A DNA stretch of 5,991 nt from Deltaproteobacteria bacterium (lineage in GTDB: Bacteria; Bdellovibrionota; UBA1018). The position numbers and the translations under genes were made by a program. The notes below the pieces were generated by a model. The model made no database searches and was not told the DNA's origin. It saw only the letters and a list, made by a program, of their open reading frames with translations. Within the stretch, counting starts at the first letter, position 1, and the number at the start of each line of letters is the position of its first letter. Positions 1 through 5,774 of the stretch are shown in pieces. The stretch is taken from assembly GCA_016194835.1 (NCBI GenBank), contig JACQAU010000339.1, positions 1 through 5,991 on the forward strand, read 5' to 3'.

Positions 1-87
1 CAAGCGACATGAGAGCTCCAAACAGGAAAAACATCCGATAAAGACTATAAAAAATAATATACGGGTATTGACAGGCATAAGCGACAT
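1..87 (-). CDS. Partial gene for a putative exported lipoprotein, 5' end only
   Basis: An ATG at 87 on the minus strand opens a frame of 29 codons that stays open to the left edge, so only the N-terminus is visible. It begins MSLMPVNTR and continues with a hydrophobic stretch (about residues 10-18, ILFFIVFIG) directly followed by Cys19 and Cys22. One basic residue, then a short hydrophobic core, then Gly-Cys is the layout of a bacterial lipoprotein signal peptide. Position -3 is Phe rather than the usual Leu, so the lipobox is imperfect. A strong Shine-Dalgarno, AAGGAGG (106-100), lies 12 nt upstream of this ATG, a slightly long spacing. A second ATG at 78 is in frame. The gene follows scoB with a 67-nt gap and no clear terminator between them, so cotranscription is possible. 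No function can be read from so little protein. Confidence 0.5.
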   Translation of the reverse strand, partial: MSLMPVNTRILFFIVFIGCFSCLELSCRL

Positions 88-99
88 TAGCGGCGTTAG

Positions 100-106
100 C
101 CTCCTT
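100..106 (-). promoter_or_regulatory. Shine-Dalgarno for the partial left-edge gene
   Basis: On the minus strand this reads AAGGAGG, a near-perfect anti-16S complement in an otherwise non-coding gap after scoB. It is the main reason for believing that a gene starts at 87. The 12-nt spacing to that ATG is at the long end of the functional range. Confidence 0.5.
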
Positions 107-154
107 GCACTTTTTACCTATCGGTTAAACCCTCGCTTAAATTAATGGTATTTT

Positions 155-811
155 TTACAATCTCATCTCCAGCACTTGTGAAGGAATCAAAAGTCTAGCT
201 GCTGTGGCTTTTTTGATATCTTCGACTGAAACACCAGGTGCTCTTTCTTTTAAAACCAATCCATCCGAAGTTACATCAATCACAGCCAGTTCCGTGACAA
301 TTGTTTTGACAACTCCAACACCAGTTAACGGCAGTGTGCAGCGCGGTAAAACTTTGCTCGCGCCATCTTTCGAAACATGCTGCATTGCGACTATGACATG
401 CCGAGAACCGGCTACCAAATCCATAGCACCACCCATGCCTTTCACAACTTTTCCCGGAATCATCCAATTTGCCAGGTTGCCTTTTTCATCTACTTCCATC
501 GCTCCTAGCACTGTAAGGTCCACATGTCCTCCTCGAATCATAGCAAAAGAATCAGCACTAGAGAAAACCGCAGCTCCCGGCAAAAGTGTCACAGTTTCTT
601 TTCCGGCATTAATTAAATCAGGATCTAGCTTGTCTTCTGTGGGATATCCTCCCATCCCTAAAATCCCATTTTCGCTTTGAAAAATCACTGTCATTCCCTT
701 AGGAACATAATTAGAAACTAAAGTGGGAATTCCAATTCCTAAATTGACATAATAACCGTCTTTTAGTTCTTGAGCGATTCTCTGTGCAATTTGTTCACGT
801 GTTAGTTGCAT
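155..811 (-). CDS. scoB: Succinyl-CoA:3-ketoacid CoA-transferase subunit B
   Basis: This is the beta subunit (218 aa) of a two-subunit CoA-transferase of the SCOT family. With subunit A it transfers CoA from succinyl-CoA to acetoacetate in the cytoplasm, through a glutamyl-CoA intermediate. The family signature FQSENGILG is present at residues 44-52, and Glu47 is the expected catalytic glutamate. Other family blocks are intact: GGHVDLTVLGAMEVD (94-108), GNLANWMIPGK (111-121) and GMGGAMDLV (125-133). The length fits bacterial ScoB/AtoA proteins (about 215-220 aa). The start at 811 is supported by GAGGTG at 821-816, four nt upstream, which lies inside the 3' end of scoA. The two genes overlap by 17 nt, pointing to translational coupling and equal subunit production. 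The related acetate/butyrate-acetoacetate transferase AtoA is the main alternative, but the partner subunit is clearly SCOT-like. Confidence 0.95.
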   Translation of the reverse strand: MQLTREQIAQRIAQELKDGYYVNLGIGIPTLVSNYVPKGMTVIFQSENGILGMGGYPTEDKLDPDLINAGKETVTLLPGAAVFSSADSFAMIRGGHVDLTVLGAMEVDEKGNLANWMIPGKVVKGMGGAMDLVAGSRHVIVAMQHVSKDGASKVLPRCTLPLTGVGVVKTIVTELAVIDVTSDGLVLKERAPGVSVEDIKKATAARLLIPSQVLEMRL

Positions 812-1511
812 GTTTCACCTCTTTTAAAACTGTTCTTCTCTCAATTCTCTTCTCATAATTTCTACCCTGAAAAATCCTTTGTACATAAATCCCTGGAGTA
901 TGCACTTTATCTGGATCAAGAGATCCAACCGGCAACAATTCCTCTACTTCTGCAATCGTGATTTTTCCACATGTGGCAATCATTGGGTTAAAGTTTCGAG
1001 CGGTTTTTCTATAAATTAAATTACCCATCGGATCTCCACGCCAAGCTTTAACAATAGAGAAATCCGCTTTGAGTGCTTTCTCTAAAATATATTTTTTACC
1101 ATCAAACTCTCTAACTTCTTTCCCATCAGCAATAACAGTACCTACTCCAGTTGGAGTAAAAAATGCGGGAATTCCAGCTCCACCAGCTCTCAGTTTTTCA
1201 GCTAGCGTGCCCTGAGGCGTGAGCTCAATCTCAAGCTCCCCGGAAAGCACCAATGACTCAAAAAGCTTATTTTCTCCAACATAACTGGAAATCATTTTTT
1301 TTACTTGCCTTGTTTGTAAAAGTAGACCAATTCCAAAATCGTCTACTCCTGCATTATTTGAGATACAAATCAGGTTTTTTACCCCTTTTTCTCTTATAGA
1401 CAAAATGCAGTTTTCAGGGATACCGCAAAGCCCAAAACCACCAAGGGCAAGCACAGCCCCATCATGTATATCTTTTACAGCCTCTTTAGCATCGGGAAAT
1501 ACTTTGTTCAT
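795..1511 (-). CDS. scoA: Succinyl-CoA:3-ketoacid CoA-transferase subunit A
   Basis: This is the alpha subunit (238 aa) of the SCOT enzyme and partner of the ScoB gene that overlaps its end. CoA-transferase signature 1 is complete at residues 17-32 (DGAVLALGGFGLCGIP), the segment that helps form the CoA site. The SCOT-specific middle follows: CISNNAG (49-55), the LTPQGTLAEKLRAGGAGIPAF stretch (about 97-117), EFDGKKYILE (135-144) and the NLIYRKTARNFNP block (164-176), ending in HTPGIYVQRIFQG (204-216). Its 238 residues match ScoA better than the shorter AtoD (about 220). An in-frame ATG at 1586 would add 25 residues, but it lies inside the thiolase gene and the extension resembles no family member. 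The ATG at 1511 has AAGGAT eight to nine nt upstream and gives the canonical N-terminus. It starts 16 nt after the thiolase stop, so the genes form one operon. Confidence 0.95.
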   Translation of the reverse strand: MNKVFPDAKEAVKDIHDGAVLALGGFGLCGIPENCILSIREKGVKNLICISNNAGVDDFGIGLLLQTRQVKKMISSYVGENKLFESLVLSGELEIELTPQGTLAEKLRAGGAGIPAFFTPTGVGTVIADGKEVREFDGKKYILEKALKADFSIVKAWRGDPMGNLIYRKTARNFNPMIATCGKITIAEVEELLPVGSLDPDKVHTPGIYVQRIFQGRNYEKRIERRTVLKEVKHATNT

Positions 1512-1527
1512 AACAAGATCCTTTTTT

Positions 1528-2706
1528 TTATAATAACTCCACACAAAGCGCAGTAGATTCACCACCACCGATACAAATCCCAGCAACTCCGCGTTTCAGG
1601 TTTTTATCCATTAGAGCTGATATCAAAGTCATTACAATGCGTGCTCCACTTGCTCCAATAGGATGTCCTAATGAAATAGCCCCACCCCACACATTATATT
1701 TTTCATGTGGAATCTCAAGTTCTTTTTTTGCTGCTAACGCGACTACTGCAAAGGCTTCGTTTACTTCAAAGAGATCGACCTCTGAAACTTTCCAATTTGC
1801 TTTTTTCATAGCAGCTTTCATTGCACCAGCAGGCGCAGTGGTAAACCATTCAGGAGCTTGTGCAAAACTTCCATACGAAATAATACGCGCCAAAGGCTCC
1901 AGCCCTAATGCTTTTGCACGCTCTTTGCTCATCAAAATCAATGCTGCGGCACCATCATTGATAGTCGACGAATTTGCAGCCGTTACAGATCCTTGCTTAT
2001 CAAATGCTGGTTTTAGAGTCGAAATTTTGTCAAAATTAACTCGACTTGGACCCTCGTCATTTTCTACAAGCACAGTGTCACCTTTTTTACCCTCAATTGA
2101 AACTGCAGTAATTTCATTTTTAAATTTGCCTTCTTTTTGTGCTTGTTGAGCCCGTTTAAAGCTTTCAATAGCAAATTCATCTTGTTCTTTTCTAGAAAAA
2201 AATTTCTCTCTTGCACAAAGCTCGGCACAATTGCCCATGTGCTGGTTATTATAAGGATCCCAAAGCCCGTCTAAAATCATCGAATCAAAAAAACTCTGGT
2301 GCCCCATCCTGAAACCAGTCCTTACACCTTGAACCAAATAGGGAGCCTGGCTCATATTTTCCATGCCTCCCGTGATTGCAGTCTCGCTATCACCAAGTAA
2401 AATAGACTGTGTTCCTAACATGATTGCTTTCATGCCACTTCCACAAACTTTGTTTATAGTTAGAGCAGGAACAGACTTTGGAATACCAGCGTAAATAGCT
2501 GCTTGGCGGGCCGGGGCTTGGCCTACACCTGATGCTAAAACGTTTCCCATAATAACTTCTGATACTAGGTCAGGCGAAAGCTTGGCTTTTTGTAAAGCGC
2601 CTTTAATAGCTATAGATCCTAGTTTTGGAGCATATACAGAAGCCAAAGCTCCCTGGAACGCTCCAAACGGTGTGCGAGCAAAACCTACAATAACTACCTC
2701 TCTCAT
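1528..2706 (-). CDS. atoB: Acetyl-CoA C-acetyltransferase (biosynthetic-type thiolase)
   Basis: This 392-residue thiolase II interconverts two acetyl-CoA and acetoacetyl-CoA plus CoA in the cytoplasm. The nucleophilic cysteine is Cys88 in NKVCGSGMKA. NEAFA (Asn316) and GGAISLGHPIGASGAR (His348) are present, and the second catalytic cysteine is Cys378 in the GICIGGGES segment. Spacing and total length fit the Zoogloea/AtoB/ACAT1 group of thiolases. The N-terminus (VVIVGFARTPFGAFQG) is canonical, and the ATG at 2706 has AGGAGGT (2717-2711) four nt upstream. It is the first gene of an operon with scoA and scoB, so it probably acts with SCOT in acetoacetate or ketone-body use, cleaving the acetoacetyl-CoA that SCOT makes. 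PhaA/ThlA-type roles are biochemically the same, and the symbol is chosen for the reaction. No phaB or other PHB gene is visible in the window. Confidence 0.95.
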   Translation of the reverse strand: MREVVIVGFARTPFGAFQGALASVYAPKLGSIAIKGALQKAKLSPDLVSEVIMGNVLASGVGQAPARQAAIYAGIPKSVPALTINKVCGSGMKAIMLGTQSILLGDSETAITGGMENMSQAPYLVQGVRTGFRMGHQSFFDSMILDGLWDPYNNQHMGNCAELCAREKFFSRKEQDEFAIESFKRAQQAQKEGKFKNEITAVSIEGKKGDTVLVENDEGPSRVNFDKISTLKPAFDKQGSVTAANSSTINDGAAALILMSKERAKALGLEPLARIISYGSFAQAPEWFTTAPAGAMKAAMKKANWKVSEVDLFEVNEAFAVVALAAKKELEIPHEKYNVWGGAISLGHPIGASGARIVMTLISALMDKNLKRGVAGICIGGGESTALCVELL

Positions 2707-2710
2707 ATAA

Positions 2711-2717
2711 ACCTCCT
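2711..2717 (-). promoter_or_regulatory. Strong ribosome binding site of the thiolase gene
   Basis: On the minus strand this reads AGGAGGT, four nt before the ATG at 2706. It fixes the thiolase start and is the strongest Shine-Dalgarno among the complete genes of the window. Confidence 0.8.
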
Positions 2718-2726
2718 AATAAATGA

Positions 2727-2755
2727 ATATAATTTATAGCCCCGGAGTATCACAA
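2727..2755 (-). promoter_or_regulatory. Candidate sigma-70 promoter for the thiolase-scoA-scoB operon
   Basis: Read on the minus strand, a -35-like TTGTGA (2755-2750) and a -10-like TTATAT (2732-2727) are separated by exactly 17 nt. Transcription would begin near 2720, leaving a very short leader that still contains the AGGAGGT. The region is AT-rich, so a chance match is possible. No operator-like inverted repeat was clear. Confidence 0.35.
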
Positions 2756-2773
2756 TTCTTAATCAAATGAAAG

Positions 2774-2802
2774 TTGTCTCTGTCTCTAATGGAGCGTATT
2801 AT
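2774..2802 (+). promoter_or_regulatory. Candidate sigma-70 promoter for the NlpC/P60-like gene
   Basis: TTGTCT (2774-2779) and TATTAT (2797-2802) are spaced by 17 nt, the optimal distance. The -10 box ends only eight nt before the ATG at 2811, so the predicted transcript would begin at or within two to three nt of the start codon. Together with the absence of a Shine-Dalgarno at usable distance (GGAG at 2791-2794 is too far and lies inside the promoter), this suggests a leaderless mRNA. Confidence 0.4.
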
Positions 2803-2810
2803 TAAACAAG

Positions 2811-4496
2811 ATGCGGCTTTTTAATTCTTATTATTTATTAACTATTATCCTGCTAATAAGTGGATGGTTTTTTGTAGAATTTAATTTAATGAGTCAAAAT
2901 TGCCCATCTGGTTATAATGCACGCACATTGACGCATTCAATTGCTTCAAATCTTTTGACAAATACTAGTGATATTCAAAGGGGAACTCGAGTTTGTGTTG
3001 ATCAAAAAAACATCGATCACAAAAAGCAAAATGGATTGGGACAAACTTTCCTAAGAGGTTGGTATGACGGAAAAACAGTACCTATGCCTGAAAATGCTTT
3101 TTTAGGAGAAACAAAAAATGAACTATCGGCTTTGCAACCTGAGTCTGAAATTTCTATTACAAACATGTTACCGAAAGATAATCGTTTCTTTGGTTTAAAG
3201 AGCAGTACATTTCCTAAAGTAAGCGCCGGAGAGTTTCATTTGCCAAATTCTTGCGTGCTAAATCAACGAGATCAACACGAACAAGAAGAAACTGAGCAAG
3301 CAGAAAACTCTTTAGAAGAAAATTTTATGGATCAAAAAAACACAAACGAAGACCGTATTTTTGATCCTGAAACCAATCCTCAAACAGATCCAAATGGTCT
3401 AATGAGAGCCACGGCTGATGATTCAGAAAAAGCTGCAAGAAATATAGCACAACAAGATTTGTTTCAATCAATTTTAGCAGCCAGAAAAGCAGTTTATGAA
3501 GCCATCGAAGAAGACGATCAAAATGTGAGCGAACCATACCGACAAATACCTTTTAGTGCTCTGGGAAAGTTCCTAGAGCAATCTAAAGCCGGACTCAATG
3601 ATTTAGCCCAGTCCCTGGATCAAACGAAGGAAGGCATCGAATCTAGCGAAAAATTTCGTTTTGCTAGCCTCACTCAACTAGCTCAGGAAAAAACACTTTT
3701 GAGCCTAGGTGCATTTCAAAAGGAAATCAATCAACAATCTTATCTTGGTGCGACTATGGCTTTTAAAGAATTATTTTCCCCTCCTAGTGGAAATCCGCTT
3801 TCTAGAACTCCAGAACTTTCAGAAATTTTCAATAATCCTTCGCTTTTAAAATCCGAAAACCTTGTAAATAGACTGATATTATTTCATGGTCTTCCCAAAC
3901 AAGAGCAGGATCTTTTATTAAAAAAACTAAAACTTGTCGAATTTTTGGACCTGGTTTTAGAAAATGGAACAAAGAAAAAAATAAGTTTATTACACAATGG
4001 ATATTTTTTAGGTGGTGGACTGACAGGAACAGATTGTTCTCTTTTGGCTAGTTCAGCACTGCCTGTCGAAATGAGAAAAGGAAAGTTTACATCTTTAGAT
4101 TTCAGAGCCATGTGGATATACAGGAGAAAGGGTGTTTTGCCAATGCCTCCACGATACAAAAAAGATAGAGCAGAACTGATCAAAAAAGTGTCCAAAGCAT
4201 TTGTCCCAATAAACGTTTATGCAGGCGAAAAGCCCATGGTAGGAGATCTGCTAGTGTATCGTCTTCCCTGGGAAACATCGGGACACGTATTTGTTGTAAA
4301 AAGTTACGATCCAAAATTCCTTACAGCAGAAGTAATAGAGGCTTCTCAATCTGCTGGTACAATACGTGAAAGGGTGTTTGCCTTATCGACTGACCCGATA
4401 GAAGAAAAAAACCGCATCATACGTGCCGGACTGTTTAATTTAAGATTAAAGCCCAAATCAAATCAAGTCTGTCAGTATCATGGAGGGACGATATGA
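2811..4496 (+). CDS. Exported protein with C-terminal NlpC/P60-like cysteine peptidase/amidase domain
   Basis: This 561-aa protein is not one I recognise as a named gene. Residues 1-26 are a short basic start followed by a hydrophobic segment (about 8-22), a signal peptide or membrane anchor without an obvious AxA cleavage site. Residues 150-200 are Glu/Gln/Asp-rich and probably disordered, and about 201-325 looks largely helical. The C-terminal part (about 395-545) has the layout of the NlpC/P60 (C40-like) fold: GTDCSLLASSAL with Cys409 as likely nucleophile, MVGDLLVYR (476-484), SGHVFVV with His492, and VIEAS where Glu510 takes the position of the third polar residue. The family cleaves peptidoglycan peptides or acts on amide or lipid bonds, and the substrate here is unknown. 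An ATG at 2889 (Met27) would remove the export signal and is less likely. The end is coupled to the next gene. The domain call is moderately secure; the function is not. Confidence 0.8.
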   Translation: MRLFNSYYLLTIILLISGWFFVEFNLMSQNCPSGYNARTLTHSIASNLLTNTSDIQRGTRVCVDQKNIDHKKQNGLGQTFLRGWYDGKTVPMPENAFLGETKNELSALQPESEISITNMLPKDNRFFGLKSSTFPKVSAGEFHLPNSCVLNQRDQHEQEETEQAENSLEENFMDQKNTNEDRIFDPETNPQTDPNGLMRATADDSEKAARNIAQQDLFQSILAARKAVYEAIEEDDQNVSEPYRQIPFSALGKFLEQSKAGLNDLAQSLDQTKEGIESSEKFRFASLTQLAQEKTLLSLGAFQKEINQQSYLGATMAFKELFSPPSGNPLSRTPELSEIFNNPSLLKSENLVNRLILFHGLPKQEQDLLLKKLKLVEFLDLVLENGTKKKISLLHNGYFLGGGLTGTDCSLLASSALPVEMRKGKFTSLDFRAMWIYRRKGVLPMPPRYKKDRAELIKKVSKAFVPINVYAGEKPMVGDLLVYRLPWETSGHVFVVKSYDPKFLTAEVIEASQSAGTIRERVFALSTDPIEEKNRIIRAGLFNLRLKPKSNQVCQYHGGTI

Positions 4497-4512
4497 GAGG
4501 GACGATATGAGA
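4483..4512 (+). repeat. Perfect 14-bp tandem duplication of a translation start site
   Basis: GAGGGACGATATGA occurs twice head to tail (4483-4496 and 4497-4510), and the first two bases repeat again. Each copy contains a Shine-Dalgarno (GAGGG), a 5-nt spacer and ATGA. The first copy carries the stop codon of the upstream gene (TGA 4494-4496). The second carries the probable start of the downstream gene (ATG 4507-4509). Confidence 0.95.
4493..4510 (+). CDS. Five-codon leader-like mini-ORF created by the duplication
   Basis: The ATG in the first repeat copy reads ATG AGA GGG ACG ATA TGA, encoding MRGTI. Its start overlaps the upstream stop (ATGA at 4493-4496) and its stop overlaps the downstream start (ATGA at 4507-4510). 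A GAGGG lies five nt upstream. It could be translated by terminating ribosomes as a relay between the two genes. It may equally be a translationally inert scar of the duplication, as no product function is implied. Confidence 0.3.
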   Translation: MRGTI

Positions 4513-4968
4513 TTAAATATTTGCATATTATTAGTTACATCTTGTGTGGCATTTGCAGGAGAAAAAATTCCGATTCTAGTGACAACAAACCATTTTAAAA
4601 CTCCACAAGAACTAATTGAATACTATTGTGCCAGGGATGGAGCTGGTTTTTATTGGACCGGGATGACAGAAGCAGAGCGAAAGAATCTAACAACCTGGAA
4701 AGAAATCCCATCTCATGATAGTTTCCTAATCACTAAGCAATATAAAATAGTACCACAGAAGACGGCCTTTTTAGACGAAGCTCAAATTGAAGTTATCTAT
4801 GACCTAACAGATATAGGGGACGCTCACGGCACGCGCTCGCCGGCTGCTGAGAAAGAGTATCGTGTAACTTTTTATTTAAAAAAGCACTATGGAAGGTGGA
4901 AGATCCAAAAACCCAATGCATCACAAATTGTTCCTGTATTATTGGAATCTCACCTAAAAAATAGGTAA
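4507..4968 (+). CDS. Small exported protein, possibly NTF2-like
   Basis: This 153-aa protein has no name I recognise. The N-terminus MRLNICILLVTSCVAFAG is a short signal peptide with a plausible AFA cleavage site before Gly18. VTSC (10-13) also fits a lipobox, though with an unusually short leader. The mature part begins with a helical segment (KTPQELIEYYCARDGAG), and its C-terminal half contains strand-like EYRVTFYLKK followed by GRWKI. That order resembles the NTF2-like/SnoaL superfamily, where such folds bind ligands or partners, but the match is impressionistic. The start at 4507 is preferred because GAGGG lies five nt upstream and the signal peptide then begins directly. The in-frame ATG at 4480 would add nine charged residues and lies within the previous gene. 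Coupling to the NlpC/P60-like gene suggests that the two exported proteins work together, which is inference from layout. Confidence 0.75.
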   Translation: MRLNICILLVTSCVAFAGEKIPILVTTNHFKTPQELIEYYCARDGAGFYWTGMTEAERKNLTTWKEIPSHDSFLITKQYKIVPQKTAFLDEAQIEVIYDLTDIGDAHGTRSPAAEKEYRVTFYLKKHYGRWKIQKPNASQIVPVLLESHLKNR

Positions 4969-5009
4969 AAAAAAACCGACTTGACTTTATATTTGTTTTC
5001 GGGCATCTT
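4967..5009 (+). promoter_or_regulatory. Candidate promoter of rplU-rpmA with A-tract (UP-like) element
   Basis: Nine consecutive A residues (4967-4975) lie just upstream of a good -35 box, TTGACT (4981-4986), where an UP element would contact the RNA polymerase alpha subunit. With a 17-nt spacer the -10 would be CATCTT (5004-5009), a poor match, and transcription would begin a few nt before the rplU ATG at 5019. TATATT (4988-4993) is a better -10 box but lacks a matching -35. In either case the leader is at most about 20 nt, so there is no room for a structured L21 autoregulatory leader. Confidence 0.45.
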
Positions 5010-5018
5010 TCTTGACCT

Positions 5019-5501
5019 ATGTACGCAGTTATTGAAACAGGTGGTAAACAATACAAAGTGCAACCCGGTGATTTTATTCAGGTTGAAAAGCTAGTTGCAG
5101 ACAAGGGTAGTGCCCTTAGCTTTGATAAAGTTCTATTAATTGGCAAGTCTTCTGAGCCAAACACACAAGTTTGGGTGGGCAAGCCTTATCTTCAAGGTGC
5201 TTTAGTCACAGGAGAAGTAGTTGGACAAGGCCGTGGCAAGAAGATCCTGATTATTAAGTACAAAAAGCGAAAACAGTACCGTCGCACCAAAGGACATCGC
5301 CAGGATCACACGCAACTCTTAATTACTGGCTTGGACAATGGTAGTGGAGAGAGGCTTGAGCTTTCGGAGCATGATAAGAAAGTAAAACTGGGAAACTTTA
5401 TTTCTTATTTAAAGGCAAAAGGACCAGAAAGAGTTAATACTGCGTTAGTCACAAAAAAATCAGCACCAGAAGAGTCAAATAAGCCAGCAGTCACCACTTA
5501 A
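5019..5501 (+). CDS. rplU: 50S ribosomal protein L21 with C-terminal extension
   Basis: L21 binds 23S rRNA in the large ribosomal subunit. The N-terminus MYAVIETGGKQYKVQPGD is the universal L21 opening and fixes the start. The family signature KYKKRKQYRRTKGHRQDHT (residues 80-98) is complete, and the core ends near ITGL (102-105). Typical bacterial L21 is about 103 aa, whereas this one is 160. The extra 55 or so residues include a charged part (ERLELSEHDKKVKLGNF) and a Lys/Ala/Pro/Thr-rich tail that is probably flexible. No Shine-Dalgarno precedes the ATG (the upstream bases read TCTTGACCT), which is odd for a highly expressed gene. It is followed after 15 nt by rpmA, the usual partner, so the two form one transcription unit. 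Confidence 0.97.
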   Translation: MYAVIETGGKQYKVQPGDFIQVEKLVADKGSALSFDKVLLIGKSSEPNTQVWVGKPYLQGALVTGEVVGQGRGKKILIIKYKKRKQYRRTKGHRQDHTQLLITGLDNGSGERLELSEHDKKVKLGNFISYLKAKGPERVNTALVTKKSAPEESNKPAVTT

Positions 5502-5516
5502 AAGGGATATTAATTT

Positions 5517-5774
5517 ATGGCACACAAAAAAGCAGGTGGTAGTTCAAGAAATGGTCGGGACAGCAATCCAAAGATGCGCGGTGTTAAGCGTTTTGGTGGG
5601 CAAGCAGTAAATGCTGGAGAAATCTTAGTCAGGCAAGTAGGGACAAAAATCCATCCTGGAAGAAATGTCGGATTAGGCAGGGATTTCACTCTGTACTCTC
5701 TCATTTCTGGTTTAGTTAAGTTTGAAAGCTATACTCAGGGCCGAAAGCAAGTTTCGGTGTACCCTCAGGGGTAA
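5517..5774 (+). CDS. rpmA: 50S ribosomal protein L27
   Basis: L27 (85 aa) sits in the large subunit with its N-terminal tail reaching the peptidyl transferase centre. The protein opens with MAHKKAGGSSRNGRDSNPK, followed by GVKRFGGQAVNAGEILVRQ and GTKIHPGRNVGLGRD, all hallmark blocks, and ends with VSVYPQG. Length and both ends match ordinary L27. There is no N-terminal pre-sequence of the type removed by Prp protease in Firmicutes. AAAGGGA (5501-5507) lies nine nt before the ATG as Shine-Dalgarno. The gene starts 15 nt after rplU and is probably cotranscribed with it. The common third neighbour, obgE, is not within the window. Confidence 0.98.
   Translation: MAHKKAGGSSRNGRDSNPKMRGVKRFGGQAVNAGEILVRQVGTKIHPGRNVGLGRDFTLYSLISGLVKFESYTQGRKQVSVYPQG

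Noticed and set aside
2..87. 9-bp direct repeat AAGCGACAT at 2-10 and 79-87, considered as an attachment site or repeat
   Set aside because: It is too short, falls in different codon phases of the partial gene, and no integrase or other mobile gene is near.
204..680. 158-aa open frame on the plus strand
   Set aside because: It lies entirely antisense to scoB, whose protein is clearly conserved, and the translation has no recognisable motif.
1512..1586. 25-residue N-terminal extension of ScoA from an ATG at 1586
   Set aside because: It overlaps the thiolase 3' end, resembles no SCOT N-terminus, and the ATG at 1511 has a Shine-Dalgarno and the canonical start.
1637..2149. 170-aa plus-strand open frame
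   Set aside because: It is antisense to the conserved thiolase and has no independent support.
3884..4195. 103-aa minus-strand open frame
   Set aside because: It is antisense to the NlpC/P60-like domain, with no ribosome binding site or family resemblance.
4952..4975. Hairpin ACCTA/TAGGT followed by an A-run, considered as a terminator
   Set aside because: The stem is only 5 bp and low in GC. The homopolymer is A on the plus strand, and on the minus strand the T-run would precede the stem, so neither orientation gives an intrinsic terminator.
4793..5056. 87-aa minus-strand open frame across the rplU promoter
   Set aside because: It crosses the end of one gene and the start of rplU on the opposite strand; the translation is a shadow without motifs.
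5510..5704. 64-aa minus-strand open frame
   Set aside because: It is antisense to rpmA, which is certain from its protein.
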